A stretch of DNA of 64,000 nt from Poa pratensis. Its lineage: Eukaryota; Streptophyta; Magnoliopsida; Poales; Poaceae. Both the position numbers and the translations under genes were made by a program. Below, in pieces: positions 10,627 through 22,906 of this stretch (its first letter is position 1; every line of letters begins with the position of its first letter). The stretch spans positions 49,586,592 through 49,650,591 of the forward strand of contig CAMZMU010000062.1 in the NCBI GenBank assembly GCA_947311845.1. The letters run 5' to 3'. A model generated the notes under the pieces. That model was not told the origin of the DNA and made no database searches. It saw only the letters and a list, made by a program, of their open reading frames with translations.

Positions 10627-11800
10627 AAGCGAAATCAATCTCAACCGTTCAAATCGCAACCGTGCGCTCCGTGGGCGATCCCACCGTACACGTGGCAAGC
10701 GCGGAGGGCAACCGTCGCCGGCCACTCCACCCACTACGCACGCAAAAAGAGGAGCCATCATCGCGTCTCCATAAAAAGTGGGCCAGAACGGTCAAATCCA
10801 GTCCAAACGGCACCGTCGTTCGGTCAAGCGCTGCACAATGGGCCCACATACGTGTCACGTCCCATCCATCACAGCATAACGCACGCCACCGCGTGTCAGG
10901 CAGCGCAGTCGCCAAAACGTCATCCCTGACGTCATTGCAAGCGATCTGTTCAGGAAAGCATTCGAGTTCGCCCAGTGCATATCGGTCACTCGACTGTCTT
11001 GCTTGGTTCGGGTGTGAAAAAGCAACGTTAAGGCAAACAAATTGGTCACTCGACCGTTCCTTCGACTGAGGCATATTACTCCCATCGGGAGCGTATCAAA
11101 AATTTCTTCGACTAAGAATATATGGGATAAATAGATTTGAGATTATCCTCCATTGCAAGCAATAAAGCACAATCTCGGGGGCTACTCCCATCGGGAGCGC
11201 TGTTGCGCACCCGATAGAATAACGACAAAGTGTCAGTCGACAAAAGGCTCGACTCAGTTCATATACAAAATCATACTCGAAACATTCCCGAGTTGCGTCC
11301 GCCGCAAATACCTCGGATGCTGCACGCATAGTGCAAAGGTAAGACCCGCCGAACTTTCGAGCTGGGCTAAGGACCGTTCCAGCAACGTCAATCCTTATAC
11401 TTTCCATGTCAGCAGACATGATGAAAAATCCCAACGGACGCGTTGGGTAAAATTCAAAGTTATACTGCTGATCGATTCAGTAAGACCTCCGCGGCCTAGT
11501 CGAGTCTGACCAGTCTGTTCCAGATTCGAGTCCGGGGACTCGAGTTTGATTGAAAGCTAGTAAAGTTTTACCCGAATGTGTAGTTAACCGGTCCCGATCC
11601 GTCGAGTGTACCGAGCCTACTAAGCTATTATCCCTTGATTATCATAAGCAAAAACCAAAGTCGATGAAATACTCGACATAGCCAACATGTGCTATTCATA
11701 CAGGAATTCCAATTACAACATGCAAGTACAAAGCATATGACGTGCACTTACGAATGAGTCCATGCCCGATTCTTTGAGTCAGACAAGTACTCGGGGCTAC
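10627..11800. other. Non-coding tail of the gypsy element before the 3' LTR
   Basis: No coding signal is supported. This would contain the promoter of the antisense gene (just above 10626). It also contains two ACTCCCATCGGGAGCG inverted-repeat motifs (about 11079 and 11184) and ends in the polypurine-tract-like ACTCGGGGCTAC. Confidence 0.6.
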
Positions 11801-12295
11801 TGACAAGGATATACATCTCGGGTACCCTACCATAAGGGTACCTGGTGCACGTGTCGACTAAGGCCCAACTATCAAGAGCCTACATGAAGCCCATGACGAA
11901 AGGCCCAACAAGATGGAGTATCCTCCAAGATTAGACATAGGCATAGTCGGTTTAGGCTTTCCTTACATGTAATCTGGATCGGTTACGAACTCCCGAGACC
12001 CAGCCTATTATATAAAGGTTGGGAGGGCCGCCGATCCAGGACACGCAATACTCGAACCACCAAAACCCTAGCGAGATCGACATCTCGCCGGGACCCCATT
12101 GTAGCTCGCATATACACACCAGATCAATACCAGACAAGCAGGAAGTAGGGTGTTACTCTCCGGAGGCCTGAACCTGGGTAAAATCCCTGCTTTTTCTTGT
12201 CAGGCGACGAAACTACCAGCTCTACCACGTTCTCTCCCTCTTAATCTCAACCATAGGTCCTTAACCATGGGATTTGATGAGTTAACACCTCGTCA
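11801..12295 (+). mobile_element. 3' LTR of the Tat-lineage gypsy element (495 bp)
   Basis: The LTR begins TGACAAGGATATAC right after ACTCGGGGCTAC and ends ...AACACCTCGTCA. A TATA box (TTATATAAAGG) is at 12008-12017. The matching 5' LTR is not in the window because the element is 5'-truncated at 2182. The 5-base target site after it would be TAGAG, with no left partner available. Confidence 0.75.
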
Positions 12296-12579
12296 TAGAG
12301 CTAGTGCAGTTTCAGATTTTGTTTAGAAACATGTCAGCATTGTGCAGTTTCAGATTTCATCATTTAGAAACATGGAAGTATAGCTAGTGCAGTTTCAGAT
12401 TTCGTACCTTTTAGATTTAGAGGTAGTCTTCGATGATGGAAGTAGAGCAGTTTCAGTTTCAGTTGTACATGGAAGTGGAGGTACTGTACCTTCAATTGCT
12501 TGAGCGGATGTTGTACAAATAGCTTTGGTAATGGTTTTTTTTTCTTTTGTCTCTGCATGAGTTTCACATATTAGTTAAT

Positions 12580-13440
12580 TAAGACAAGGAAGAGTAAGAT
12601 GGGACAGAAATATTGAAACAAGAAGTACTTTTTTGCTTTGCTACTTCAGCATAGGCTTCTAATGCTTCAGGTGCAGCATTCTTGCAGCTTTGCCATCTAT
12701 GTCCAAATTCTTTGCAAATTGGACATTGCTGCTGATCATTCTTTCCTTTGCCCTTGCTATTCTCACCACCTTTGTTAACATAGAGGAAAAAAGAAAGAGC
12801 CAGCAATACAAGCCAACAAATCCTTCATGTTTGAGCTAGTACCGTATACAATCTGCCAACTAAAACTTGCATCTCCATTGATTTCAGTTTCACTGTTTCA
12901 AATCCTCACATCTACTGTGTAAGTGCATGATTCGATCATCCTGTAGATGATGCAAGCATGTCAATGTGCATTCCCCTATGGAAAATTGCAAGAAAAACGT
13001 AAAAGAATCCAAGAATCGGAGTATTTACCTTGCTCATTCTTCAGCCATGCCGTTCTCTCCTGGGGCTTGGAAACCTGGGCTTGGAATCCTGCATCCGGAA
13101 TCCCCAATGTGCATTCCCCTGCTCCACTCTCCACCTGGCCGGAATCCCCAATTCTAGGGTTCTGGTCGCCATGGCCAGGGAGAGAGACCAGCGCCACCAA
13201 GCTTCCTGGCGATGGGGGCTGGGACAGCGGAGGTTCCGACGACGGTGCCTGGTGGAGCGGCGACGAGGGTTCCGCCATGCTTCCTCGCGACATTGGCTGG
13301 GGGAGCGTCCATTCCGGCGACGGGAGCTAGGGGAGCGGCGACGGGGCCTGGAGGAGCATCGGAAGGCGCTGGGGGAGGGGCGACAGGGACTGGAGGAGCG
13401 GCGGCAGGCGTTGGGCGAGCGCCGGCGGCGGTTCCGCCAT
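12580..13440 (-). pseudogene. Remnant gene with CCHC-type zinc knuckle, possibly Mutator-like transposase
   Basis: At about 12800-12580 the minus strand encodes KGKNDQQQCPICKEFGHRWQSC, a zinc knuckle with C-x2-C-x3-GH-x4-C spacing as found in plant Mutator-like transposases and gag proteins. Upstream on the same strand an ATG at 13440 starts MAEPPPALAQ, a Pro/Leu-rich low-complexity frame with an early stop. A second open stretch (ATG about 13291) runs to a good donor, GAGCAAG/GTAAAT, near 13033. Joining the two exons is inference. The catalytic domain is absent, so at most this is an internally deleted transposon derivative. The 12296-12580 region only holds repeated GTGCAGTTTCAGATTT motifs. 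Confidence 0.4.
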
Positions 13441-13587
13441 GGCTCGCTCGATTTGGTTTCGAGTGCGTGGTCGCTGGGAAGTTGACTTACGTTTTCTTTT
13501 CTTTTCTTTTCTATTCTATAATCTGAGGGTAAGATTGGAAATTTCGAAAATACTGACAGGAAAATGGAGACATCTTGACGAGAAACT

Positions 13588-13702
13588 AACGGCGATGGCA
13601 TATAAGCACTGGAGATTGGTTGTGTTTGGTATTTAAGCACTCCTCGTTTGTTGGATGGCAAATGAGCCATTGCCGCGTTCGTCGATGGTACAGAAGCAAT
13701 TT
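13588..13702. repeat. Four copies of GATGGCANATAAGCACT-like motif
   Basis: GATGGCATATAAGCACT, TTGGTATTTAAGCACT, GATGGCAAATGAGCCATT and GATGGTACAGAAGCAATT lie about 30 bp apart. Iterated motifs of this kind are typical of terminal regions of Mutator-like elements, which fits the zinc-knuckle remnant next door. The element end itself was not located. Confidence 0.5.
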
Positions 13703-13869
13703 TCTCTTCGAATTTAGGTGTGTACGGCCGCCATCTCTTGCAAAAAGTCTCGTGCTGCAGGATAAACTGCTGGGAGTTTGAATTTTGTTCGGGAAGAAAG
13801 AAGATTTGGGCCCCATTTCATTGAAAAAATCTAATACAGTACAAGATTTGAAACGCAAATCTGGTTCAT

Positions 13870-14051
13870 ATCAAAACCGTTCATGTAGAAAGTACCTTTA
13901 GGATGTCTTCTATCTCCATCTCAAAAAGATCAATTTCCGCTCTTCGTATATTGTCGCCATCATGCATCTTGGACAAGCTAAGAGGTGGCCACAATAACAC
14001 AAAAGAAAGAGAGTTTGGCGGTGATTCCGGTGAAAATAAAACCGCCATTAA
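13870..14051. repeat. Left flank of the Helitron: first half of a dispersed repeat
   Basis: TTCATGTAGAAAGTACCTTTAGGATGTC through GGTGGCCACA...ACCGCCATTAA is closely similar to 27788-27948. In that second copy the repeat continues directly as TTCGATTAATGGG, whereas here it is cut after ...ATTAA by the Helitron start. It is non-coding. Confidence 0.85.
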
Positions 14052-14052
14052 T

Positions 14053-14674
14053 CTTTACTATTAAAGGAGAGTCCGTCGATGGTGTCACACTTCTCTATAT
14101 TTACGTTCCAAATGCCACCGCAACGTCTCTCCTTTCTTCCCTCTTACTCATGTATACAACACAACAACCTCCCCTTTGGTTCTTATCCCATGGTTGCATT
14201 CCTTTAAAAAAGGCTAACAACCATTATCTTAAAAAACACTAACAAACCTTATCTTATCTCAATGCAGAAGCAACAACAAATCAAAGGGATTATTATAGTT
14301 CCGATGGGCGCGCGGCGATCGATCAAGATGGACCAGAACACCGAACGCCAAAAGAGGAGTGTATCCTACTGCTATGACTTCGACATGTACTTCTCCTTGT
14401 TGTCTCCGGCATTGCCGCTCGCCGGAAACTTACTGTCGCTGTGGCCGCTCACCGGAGATTGCCTCCACCAGCAGTAGCAGCTTCGGCGACCGCGGTTCAT
14501 GAGAAGAGGAGGACGCATCCTCCACCTCCGCTCGCCGCTCCCTCGAACTGATGTCTCCTTCCAAAACCATGGATTTCGTGCAAGGTGTTCAAGATCGTTA
14601 TAGACTTGCTGTCAGTTTTAATTAAAAGATGATCTTCAGTTTGATCCAACAGAGCTATGTCGGATTGTCGGGGA
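14053..14674 (+). other. Helitron 5' segment with short ORF, no recognised gene
   Basis: The segment contains an ATG frame of 71 codons at 14262-14477 (MQKQQQIKGIIIV...), Lys/Gln-rich at the start and Leu/Pro-rich at the end, and a Ser/Pro-coding-like GC-rich stretch to 14560. It may be the 5' exon of the gene fragment continued at 22907, but no splice joint could be confirmed. The segment is cut at 14679 by the retrotransposon insertion and continues at 22658. Confidence 0.3.
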
Positions 14675-14679
14675 GGTCA

Positions 14680-16256
14680 TGATACGTCTCAAACGTATCT
14701 ATAATTTTTGATGTTCCATGTTGATATTATACCAATTGTTACATATTTTACATACACTTCATATCATTTTTATACATTTTTGGGACTAACCTATTAACAA
14801 GATGCCACAGTGCCAATTCCTGTTTTCTGCTGTTTTTGTATTTCAGAAAAGCTGTTAAGGAAATATTCTCGGAATTGGACGAAAATCAACGGAGGTCCCT
14901 ATTTCACCGACACGTCCACGAAGTCCAAAGGAGAGACGGAGAAGCGCCAGGAGGCGGCCACACCTGTGCTCGGCGCGGCCCCCCTGCCTGCCGTGCCAAG
15001 GGGTGGTGTGGGCCCCTCGGGTGGCCTCCGACGCCGCCCTTTCGCCTATTTATTCCTCCCGTCTGGAAAACCCTAAATACCCGAGTCATATTCCACGAAA
15101 AGTTCCAGAGGCGCCGCCGTCGTCAACCCTAGCTCAGGAGGGTTCTGAAGCTCTTCCCGGCACCCTGCCGGAGAGGGGAATCATCACCGGAGGGCTCTAC
15201 ATCGCCATGCCTGCCTCCGGAGTGATGCGTGAGTAGTTCATCCTTCGACTACGGGTCCATAGCAGTAGATCGATGGTTGTCTCTCCACTTTATGCTATCA
15301 TGTTTAGATCTTGTGAGCTGCCTAACATGATCAAGATCATCTTATAGTAATGCTACATGTTGTGTTTGCTGGGATCCGATGAATATTGAATACTATGATC
15401 AAGTTGATTATTAATCTACGTTACATGTTATTTATGATCTTGCATACTCTCCGTTACTAGTAGATGCTTTGGCCAAGTAGATGCTTGTAACTCCAAGAGG
15501 GGGTATTTATGCTAGATAGTGGGTTCATGCCTCCAGTAATCTGGGCGAGTGACAGCAACGTCTAAGGTTGTGGATGTGCTGGTGCCACTAGGGATAGCAT
15601 AACAATGCTATATCTACGGTCATATGTATTTGTTTACATTACGCACATTACTTAATGCGATTATCCGTTGCTTGCAAGTTAATACCAACGGGGGACACGG
15701 ATGTTAACCTGACGGTGGATTATTAGTCATAGATGTGGTTGGATAACGGTCTATGTATCTTGTCGTAATGCCCAATTAAATATCATGGTAGTCATCTTGT
15801 CATTTATATACATTGTCATGCGCTCACTATTTTATCAATTGCCCAGCTGTAATTTGTTTACCCAACATGTTATTTATCTTTATAGAGAGACACCACTAGT
15901 GAACTGTGGACTCCGGTCCATTCTTTTACACTGATAAAACCACCAACTTCAAACAATTGTTCTCTTTTACTTCCTGCAATTAAATACTATTTTCGACACC
16001 ATACGTTTAATCCTTTGTTACAGCAAGCCAGGAAGATTGACAACCTTCCTGTTTCGTTGGGGTAAAGTAGTTTGATTGTGTTGTGTGCAGGTTCCACGTT
16101 GGTGATCGAGCAACGGCGCCACCAACAACCTTCTGAAATGCTCCTACTCCTCCTGGATCTGACAACCTTGGTTTCTTACTGAGGAAAAACTTGCTGCTGC
16201 ACTGCTTCATACCTTCCTCTTGGGGTCTCCCAACGAACGTGTGTTTCACGTCATCA
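14680..16256 (+). mobile_element. 5' LTR of the Sabrina-like element
   Basis: 1577 bp, TG...CA bounded, near-identical to 21082-22652. CTATTTATTC near 15046-15055 is a TATA-like box ahead of a leader starting GAAAACCCTAAATACCCGAG. Confidence 0.92.
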
Positions 16257-16267
16257 AGCTATTTTTC

Positions 16268-16285
16268 TGGCGCCGTTGCCGGGGA
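16268..16285 (+). other. Primer-binding site, Athila type
   Basis: TGGCGCCGTTGCCGGGGA lies 11 bases after the 5' LTR end. It is the usual primer site of Athila-lineage elements, generally assigned to tRNA-Asp; the assignment is from memory. Confidence 0.8.
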
Positions 16286-16465
16286 GATAAAAGACTTCAG
16301 CAAGGGGAGTCTCACGCTTCCAATCTCTTTACTGTGTTTTTGTCTTGCTTAGTTTAGTTTTATTTTATCTTGTTTGTTTTTAATTATCAAAAACACAAAA
16401 AATTAGTTACTTGCATCTAGTTTATTTTCGAATTGTTATTTTATGTCATGTTTTAATTTGCTAAA

Positions 16466-18527
16466 ATGAGTACTCCCGAGAACACTAAGTTGTGCGATTT
16501 CACTAGCACAAACAACAATGATTTCATATGCACACCTATTGCTCCACCTGCTTCTAAAGCAGAATTTTATGAAATTAAATCCGCAATATTAAATCTTGTT
16601 ATGAAAGAGCAATTTTCTGGTGTTAGTACTGATGATGCTGCTGCTCGCCTTAATAACTTTGTTAAACTTGGTGAAATGCAAAAGCATAAGGAAGTAGACG
16701 GTGATATTATTAAATTGAAACTTTTTCCTTTCTCCTTGAGAGGACGTGCTAAAGAATGGTTGCAATCTTTGCCTAGAAATAGTATTGATTCATGGACTAA
16801 ATGCAAAGATGTTTTCATTGGAAAATACTATCCTCCTGCTAAGATTATATATTTGAGAAGTAGCATAATGAATTTTAAACAATTTGATAATGAACATGTT
16901 GCTCAAGCATGGGAGAGAATGAAATCATTGGTTAAGAATTGTTCCACTCATGGACTGACTACTTGGATGATCATCCAAACCATCTATGCAGGATTAAATT
17001 TTTCTTCAAGGAATTTGTTGGATTCGGCCTCTGGAGGTACCTTCATGTCCATCACTTTGGGTGCTGCAACAAAGCTTCTAGATGATAAATTATTCTGAGT
17101 GGCACACCGAGAGAGCTCCAACAGGTAAAAAGGTAAATTCTGTTGAAGAAATCTCTTCCTTGAGTGCTAAAATTGATACTATTATGTCTATGCTTGCAAA
17201 TGGTCAAGTGCATGTTGATCCAAATAATGTTCCTTTAGCCTCTTTGGTTGCTCAAGAAGAGCATGTTGATGTGAAATTCATTAAAAACAATAACTTCAAC
17301 AACAATGCTTATAGGAATAATTTTGGTAATAGTAATTATAAGCCCTATCCTTCTAATGGTGGCAATGGTTATGGTAATTCCTATGGTAGTTCCTACAACA
17401 ATAATATAAGTCTACCCTCTGATCTTGAAGTTATGCTTAAGGATTTTATTAGTACACAAACTGCTTTTAATAAAACTGTTGAGGAAAAACTAGGGAAAAT
17501 TGATGTTCTTGCCTCTAAGGTTGATAGTTTTGCTCTTGATGTTGAATTTTTGAAAATAAAGAACATGCCTCATGATGTTAAAGAGAGCAAAACTCTCAAC
17601 GCTATACAAATTAAAATTGATAATAATATGAAGATGCTAGCCGAATTGCATGCTAGGTGGGAAAGAGAGGATGAAATTGCTAGAAAGAATAGTATTGCTA
17701 GAGTTTGTACTATTTCTACTACTGGAAATGCTTTAACCTCAAGTGATAGCAAACCTCCTACTAGTAATGGTAAGATAATTGGTGTTGGCAATGTTTCTAC
17801 TTCTATTGCAAAACGTTTTAAATTGCCTGATAACTCAGAAACTGTTCTTGATAAAAATGCTGAAATTTTTAGTAATGAGGAAGATAATAGCTCCATTACC
17901 TTTGATGATAATGATTTTGATTTTGATGGTTGTAATCTTTCGGAAGTAATTATGTTCTTGCAAAAGCTATCTAGGAGTCCTAAAGCAAGTGAAATAAACA
18001 TGGCTTTTACTAAACATATTACTAATGCTCTCATACAAGTTAGGGAAGAAAAATTGAAACGTGAAGTATCCATCCCTAGGAAGTTAGAAGATGGTTGGGA
18101 GCCTATCATTAAAATGAAGTTGAATAACTTTGATTGCAATGCTTTGTGTGACTTTGGTGCTAGTGTTTCTGTTATGCCTAAAAGACTTTATGATATGCTT
18201 GATTTAGCACCTTTGTAAAATTGTTATTTGGATGTTCACCTCGCTGATGCTACGATAAAGAAACCTTTGGGTAGAATTGATGATGTTCTTATCATGGTTA
18301 ATAACAACTTTGTCCCTGTTGATTTTGTTGTTTTGGATATTGAATGCAATCCATCTTGTAATATTGTCCTTATAAGGTCCTTTTTAAAAAGCAATGGAGG
18401 ATTTATCAATGCAAGGTATGGGTTTATGAAATTTAATGCTCCTATTAATCGAAGGTTTTTCTTCCCAATTAAGAAAGATGATCCCACTGAAAGGTTGGGA
18501 GATTTCAATGTCTTTGGTAATACTTGA
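16466..18527 (+). pseudogene. Athila-type gag-protease, broken by one frameshift and one nonsense codon
   Basis: The ATG at 16466 opens a gag frame with the retrotransposon gag motif LRGRAKEWLQSLP and Athila-type YYPPAKI. At about 17080 the frame shifts and continues from NYSEWHTERAP. An Asn/Tyr/Gly-rich linker follows, then a heptad-like helical region, then a retropepsin-like domain (IPRKLEDGWEP, CDFGASVSVMP with the catalytic Asp). A TAA at 18216-18218 separates the last part, CYLDVHLADATIKKPLGRIDD to the end at 18525. Without lesions this would be about 685 codons. Gag would form the particle and the protease cleave it. No pol follows. Opposite-strand ORFs here are shadows. Confidence 0.85.
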
Positions 18528-21081
18528 TGCATACTTTGTGCCTAGCTAAAAGGCGTTAAACAAAAGCGCTTATGGGAGGCAACCCATTATTTTTATTTCT
18601 GCAATTTTTTCTTTTATTGAGTCAAGAAACTTGTTTACTTCTGTAGCAACTCCTTTGTATCTTTACTTTTTCGTATTGTTGTGCCAAGAAGAGTCTCTAA
18701 TGATAAGATGATGCTAGATTTTGATTGCTGCGCAGAAACAGATTTTTGTTGTTCACTGTACGAAAATTATATTCATAGAAATGTGATTTTAATCTGCAAA
18801 TTTTTGTGCGTAATCCTGATGTATGTACGCATCTTTCGTTAGTTCAAAGTTTTTCGATCTGAGCAACGTAAGTGCCTCGAAAAAATTCGTCTTTGCGGAC
18901 TGTTCTGTTTTAGACAGATTATGTCTTTTATTTTGCATTCTCTCTTTTACTAGTGTTGGGTGGAATTCTTTTTTGGGTGGAAGAGCTTCACATAACATCA
19001 GTGGCAGTAGTTAATGTTTAAAGTAACGGTCATATTGCGTCCTTACAGAACATGTGAGTTTTTGATTGATGCACTAACCCTCTAATGAGATTTACTTTGA
19101 GTTTGGTGTGGCGGAAGTTTTCAAGGGTCAAGAGAGAAGAGTGATATAATAGGATCAAGAAGAGTAAAGAGCTTAAGCTTGGGGAGGCTCCCATGGATCT
19201 CCCCAGCATATTTCAAGAAGACTCAAGCGTCTAAGCTTGGGGATGCCCAAGGCATCCCCTTCTTCATCGTCAAAATTATCAGGTCATCTCTAGTGAAACT
19301 ATATTTTAATTCTTTCACATCATATGTGCTGTTCTTGGAGCGTCTGTGTGCTTTTATTTTCAGTATGTTATTTTTATTTTCTGATATCAACTTGATTGGA
19401 TCCTAGCATTCTTGATTGGGAGAGAGACACGCTCCGCTTTTTCATTAGAATACTCCTATTCTTCACTTATACTTGTTGAGTATTCATATCTAGCGCTGTT
19501 AAGCTTTTAGCTCTTGTTTTCATGTATCTCTTGTCAGAGCTATTAGTTCTTTTAAAGAAAGTACTCTCTTACTTCACTTATACTTGTTTGGAGAGTTATT
19601 GAAATAAATTGATTGGTGTTTGGTTGGAACAGAAAATGTTGCATGTGGTAAATGGTATAATGGAAAAGACTTACATACTCTTGTAGATCACTAACTTGGA
19701 TAATTTGATACTTGTCAATTGTTTTGAGTTAACAAGTAGGTCATGATTAAACTTTTGCATCATGTAAGTTAAGCCCATTAGTGAAGAACTACCGTAAAGC
19801 TTGTTGAAATTTGGTTTGCATGAGTGGTATCTCTAAGGTCTAGATATTTTCTAGTAAAAGGGTTTGGTTAACAAGGAAGACAGTGTGGAGTCTTATAATT
19901 TTTGCAATATGTTGGTCATATAAAACTTGGTGTACCGGTTGATAGTCTTGTTTGCTTAAATAACCTTGCTAGCCTAAACTCTGTACTGAGAGGGAATGCT
20001 TCTCGTGCATCCAAATCCTTGAGCCAAAATCCATGCCATCTGTGTCCACCATAACTACCTATATGTGGTATTTCCTTGCCACTCCAAGTAAATTTTTCAT
20101 GTGCTACCTTTAAACTATTCAAAATTGTTACTACTCCTTTTTGTGTCAATGTTTACCAAGCTCATGAGGACGTGGTGGATGTCTTTATGTCACTTGTCAA
20201 GCAGACTTTACCTTCAGACTAGCGGCATATACATCCGCTTATCTATTAATTTTGCAAAAAGAGCTGGCAACGGGGTGCCCAGTCCCAATTAATTACAACT
20301 TTAACCGCTTAATCTCTTCACATTTTGTCAACTGAATACTCAGTGAAACATCTGCATGTGTAAACCAAAGAGAAAAAGAGGGATGATCTGCCTTGCTGGT
20401 AGAAATAACGTCCTTCATGGGAGCCGCTCTTAAAAGTCTGTTTGGCCGGGGTCATATTGTACTTTCCACTACTGATTCGTTGACCAATTAACATACACCT
20501 CTCAAAACTTAATTTTTACTCTCTATATGATTTCAAAAACTAAAAAGCTCTAGCACATGATTTAATCCCTGCTTCCCTCTGCGAAGGGCCTTTCTTTTAC
20601 TTTTATGTTGAGTCAGTTTTCCTACTTCTTTCTATCTTCCACAAGCAAACACTAGTGTCAACTTTGGTACAACAATTGTTATATGCTACATATTGGATTT
20701 ATTATATTGCTTTGTGTTGACAATATCCATGAGATAAATATGTTAAAAGTTGAAGCAAACGCTGAAACTTAAATCTTCCTTTGTGTTGGTTAAATACCTT
20801 TTACTAGAATCTATTGCTTTTTGAGTTAACTCTTATGTAAACCTGTGGATGCAATGTCTCCAAAGTATTATTCATGAAAAGTTTTGCTTGTATGATTCAG
20901 TTGTTTACTCATTATTATTTGGTAGCAAACTATAGACCATTGACTTGGATCACTTCATTCATTTACATGTGCCTTACAATACTATTTGATCAAGATTATG
21001 ATGGTAGCATGTCACTTCAAAAATTATTTTGTTTTATCGTTTACCTACTCGAGGACGAGTAGGAACTAAGCTTGGGGATGC
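18528..21081. other. Non-coding 3' interior of the Sabrina-like element
   Basis: About 2.5 kb without a supported gene. It includes two internal AAGCTTGGGGA(G/T)GC copies near 19175 and 19231 that mimic the true polypurine tract AAGCTTGGGGATGC at 21068-21081, adjoining the 3' LTR. Confidence 0.75.
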
Positions 21082-22652
21082 TGATACGTCTCAAACGTAT
21101 CTATAATTTTTGATGTTCCATGTTGATATTATACCAATTGTTACATGTTTTACATACACTTCATATCATTTTTATACATTTTCTGGGACTAACCTATTAA
21201 CAAGATGCCACAGTGCCAGTTCCTGTTTTCTGCTGTTTTTGTATTTCAGAAAAGCTGTTAAGGAAATATTCTCGGAATTGGACGAAAATCAACGGAGGTC
21301 CCTATTTCACCGACACGTCCACGGAGTCCAAAGGAGAGACGGAGAAGCGCCAGGAGGCGGCCACACCTGGGCTCGGCGCGGCCCCCTGCGCGCCGAGGGG
21401 TGGTGTGGGCCCCTCGGGTGGCCTCCGACGCCGCCCTTTCGCCTATTTATTCCTCCCGTCTGGAAAACCCTAAATACCCGAGTCATATTCCACGAAAAGT
21501 TCCAGAGGCGCCGCCGTCGTCAACCCTAGCTCGGGAGGGTTCTGAAGCTCTTCCCGGCACCCTGCCGGAGAGGGGAATCATCACCGGAGGGCTCTACATC
21601 GCCATGCCTGCCTCCGGAGTGATGCGTGAGTAGTTCATCCTTGGACTACGGGTCCATAGCAGTAGCTAGATGGTTGTCTCTCCACTTTATGCTATCATGT
21701 TTAGATCTTGTGAGCTGCCTAACATGATCAAGATCATCTTATTGTAATGCTACATGTTGTGTTTGCTGGGATCCGATGAATATTGAATACTATGATCAAG
21801 TTGATTATTAATCTATGTTACATGTTATTTATGATCTTGCATGCTCTCCGTTACTAGTAGATGCTTTGGCCAAGTAGATGCTTGTAACTCCAAGAGGGGG
21901 TATTTATGCTAGATAGTGGGTTCATGCCTCCAGTAATCTGGGCGAGTGACAGCAACGTCTAAGGTTGTGGATGTGCTGTTGCCACTAGGGATAACATAAC
22001 AATGCTATGTCTACGGTCATATGTATTTGTTTACATTACGCACATTACTTAATGCGATTATCCGTTGCTTGCAACTTAATACCAACGGGGACACGGATGT
22101 TAACCTGACGGTGGATTATTAGTCATAGATGCGGTTGGATAACGGTCTATGTATCTTGTCGTAATGCCCAATTAAATATCATGGTAGTCATCTTGTCATT
22201 TATATGCATTGTCATGCGCTCACTATTTTATCAATTGCCCAGCTGTAATTTGTTTACCCAACATGTTATTTATCTTTATGGAGAGACACCACTAGTGAAC
22301 TGTGGACCCCGGTCCATTCTTTTACACTGATAAAACCACCAACTGCAAACAATTGTTCTCTTTTACTTCCTGCAATTAAATACTATTTTCCACACCATAC
22401 GTTTAATCCTTTGTTACAGCAAGCCGGGAAGATTGACAACCTTCCTGTTTCGTTGGGGCAAAGTAGTTTGATTGTGTTGTGTGCAGGTTCCACGTTGGTG
22501 ATCGAGCAACGGCGCCACCAACAACCTTCTGAAGTGCTCCTACTCCTCCTGGATCTGACAACCTTGGTTTCTTACTGAGGGAAAACTTGCTGCTGCACTG
22601 CTTCATACCTTCCTCTTGGGGTCTCCCGACGAACGTGTGTTTCACGTCATCA
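21082..22652 (+). mobile_element. 3' LTR of the Sabrina-like element
   Basis: 1571 bp, beginning directly after the polypurine tract and ending CACGTCATCA followed by the target duplication GGTCA. A 12-base tract around 21385-21405 is shorter than in the 5' LTR. Confidence 0.92.
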
Positions 22653-22906
22653 GGTCACCATCTTTGTCTTCTTTCTGTAGGTATTTTTTTGAAAACGAGT
22701 CTTTCTGAAGTTATAACTTCTTCTCAAGTCTCTGGACATGCATGGTCTTATTCATTTGAGTATGAGTGCATCCATTGGATTACTTTGTTATAATTAGTTC
22801 TTGTTTCCACTATCGTTTTAAGACTTTGACAATATCTAATGGCACAGAGATTAAGTTGGTTCCTGTTATCTATATGCAGTTATAACTGATTTCTCAACCT
22901 TTCCAG

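Larger units (their letters stand above)
14680..22652 (+). mobile_element. Complete Athila-type LTR retrotransposon (Sabrina-like), gag-protease only
   Basis: Two LTRs starting TGATACGTCTCAAACG and ending CACGTCATCA flank a 4.8 kb interior. The 5-base target duplication GGTCA is intact at 14675-14679 and 22653-22657. The interior has a primer-binding site, a broken gag-protease frame and about 2.5 kb without ORFs; no reverse transcriptase or integrase exists, so it was mobilised in trans. Size and LTR length fit my memory of the Triticeae family Sabrina; the name is tentative. By eye the LTRs differ at perhaps 1.5-2 percent of sites, suggesting an insertion well under a few million years old. 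It sits inside the Helitron. Confidence 0.9.

Noticed and set aside
13212..13526. Plus-strand Gly/Ala/Thr-rich ORF as a gene
   Set aside because: It overlaps the minus-strand MAEP frame in a low-complexity GC stretch and lacks any domain; the composition explains the open frame.
17570..18139. 189-codon minus-strand ORF
   Set aside because: It is a shadow of the Athila gag-protease frame, which carries the recognisable motifs.
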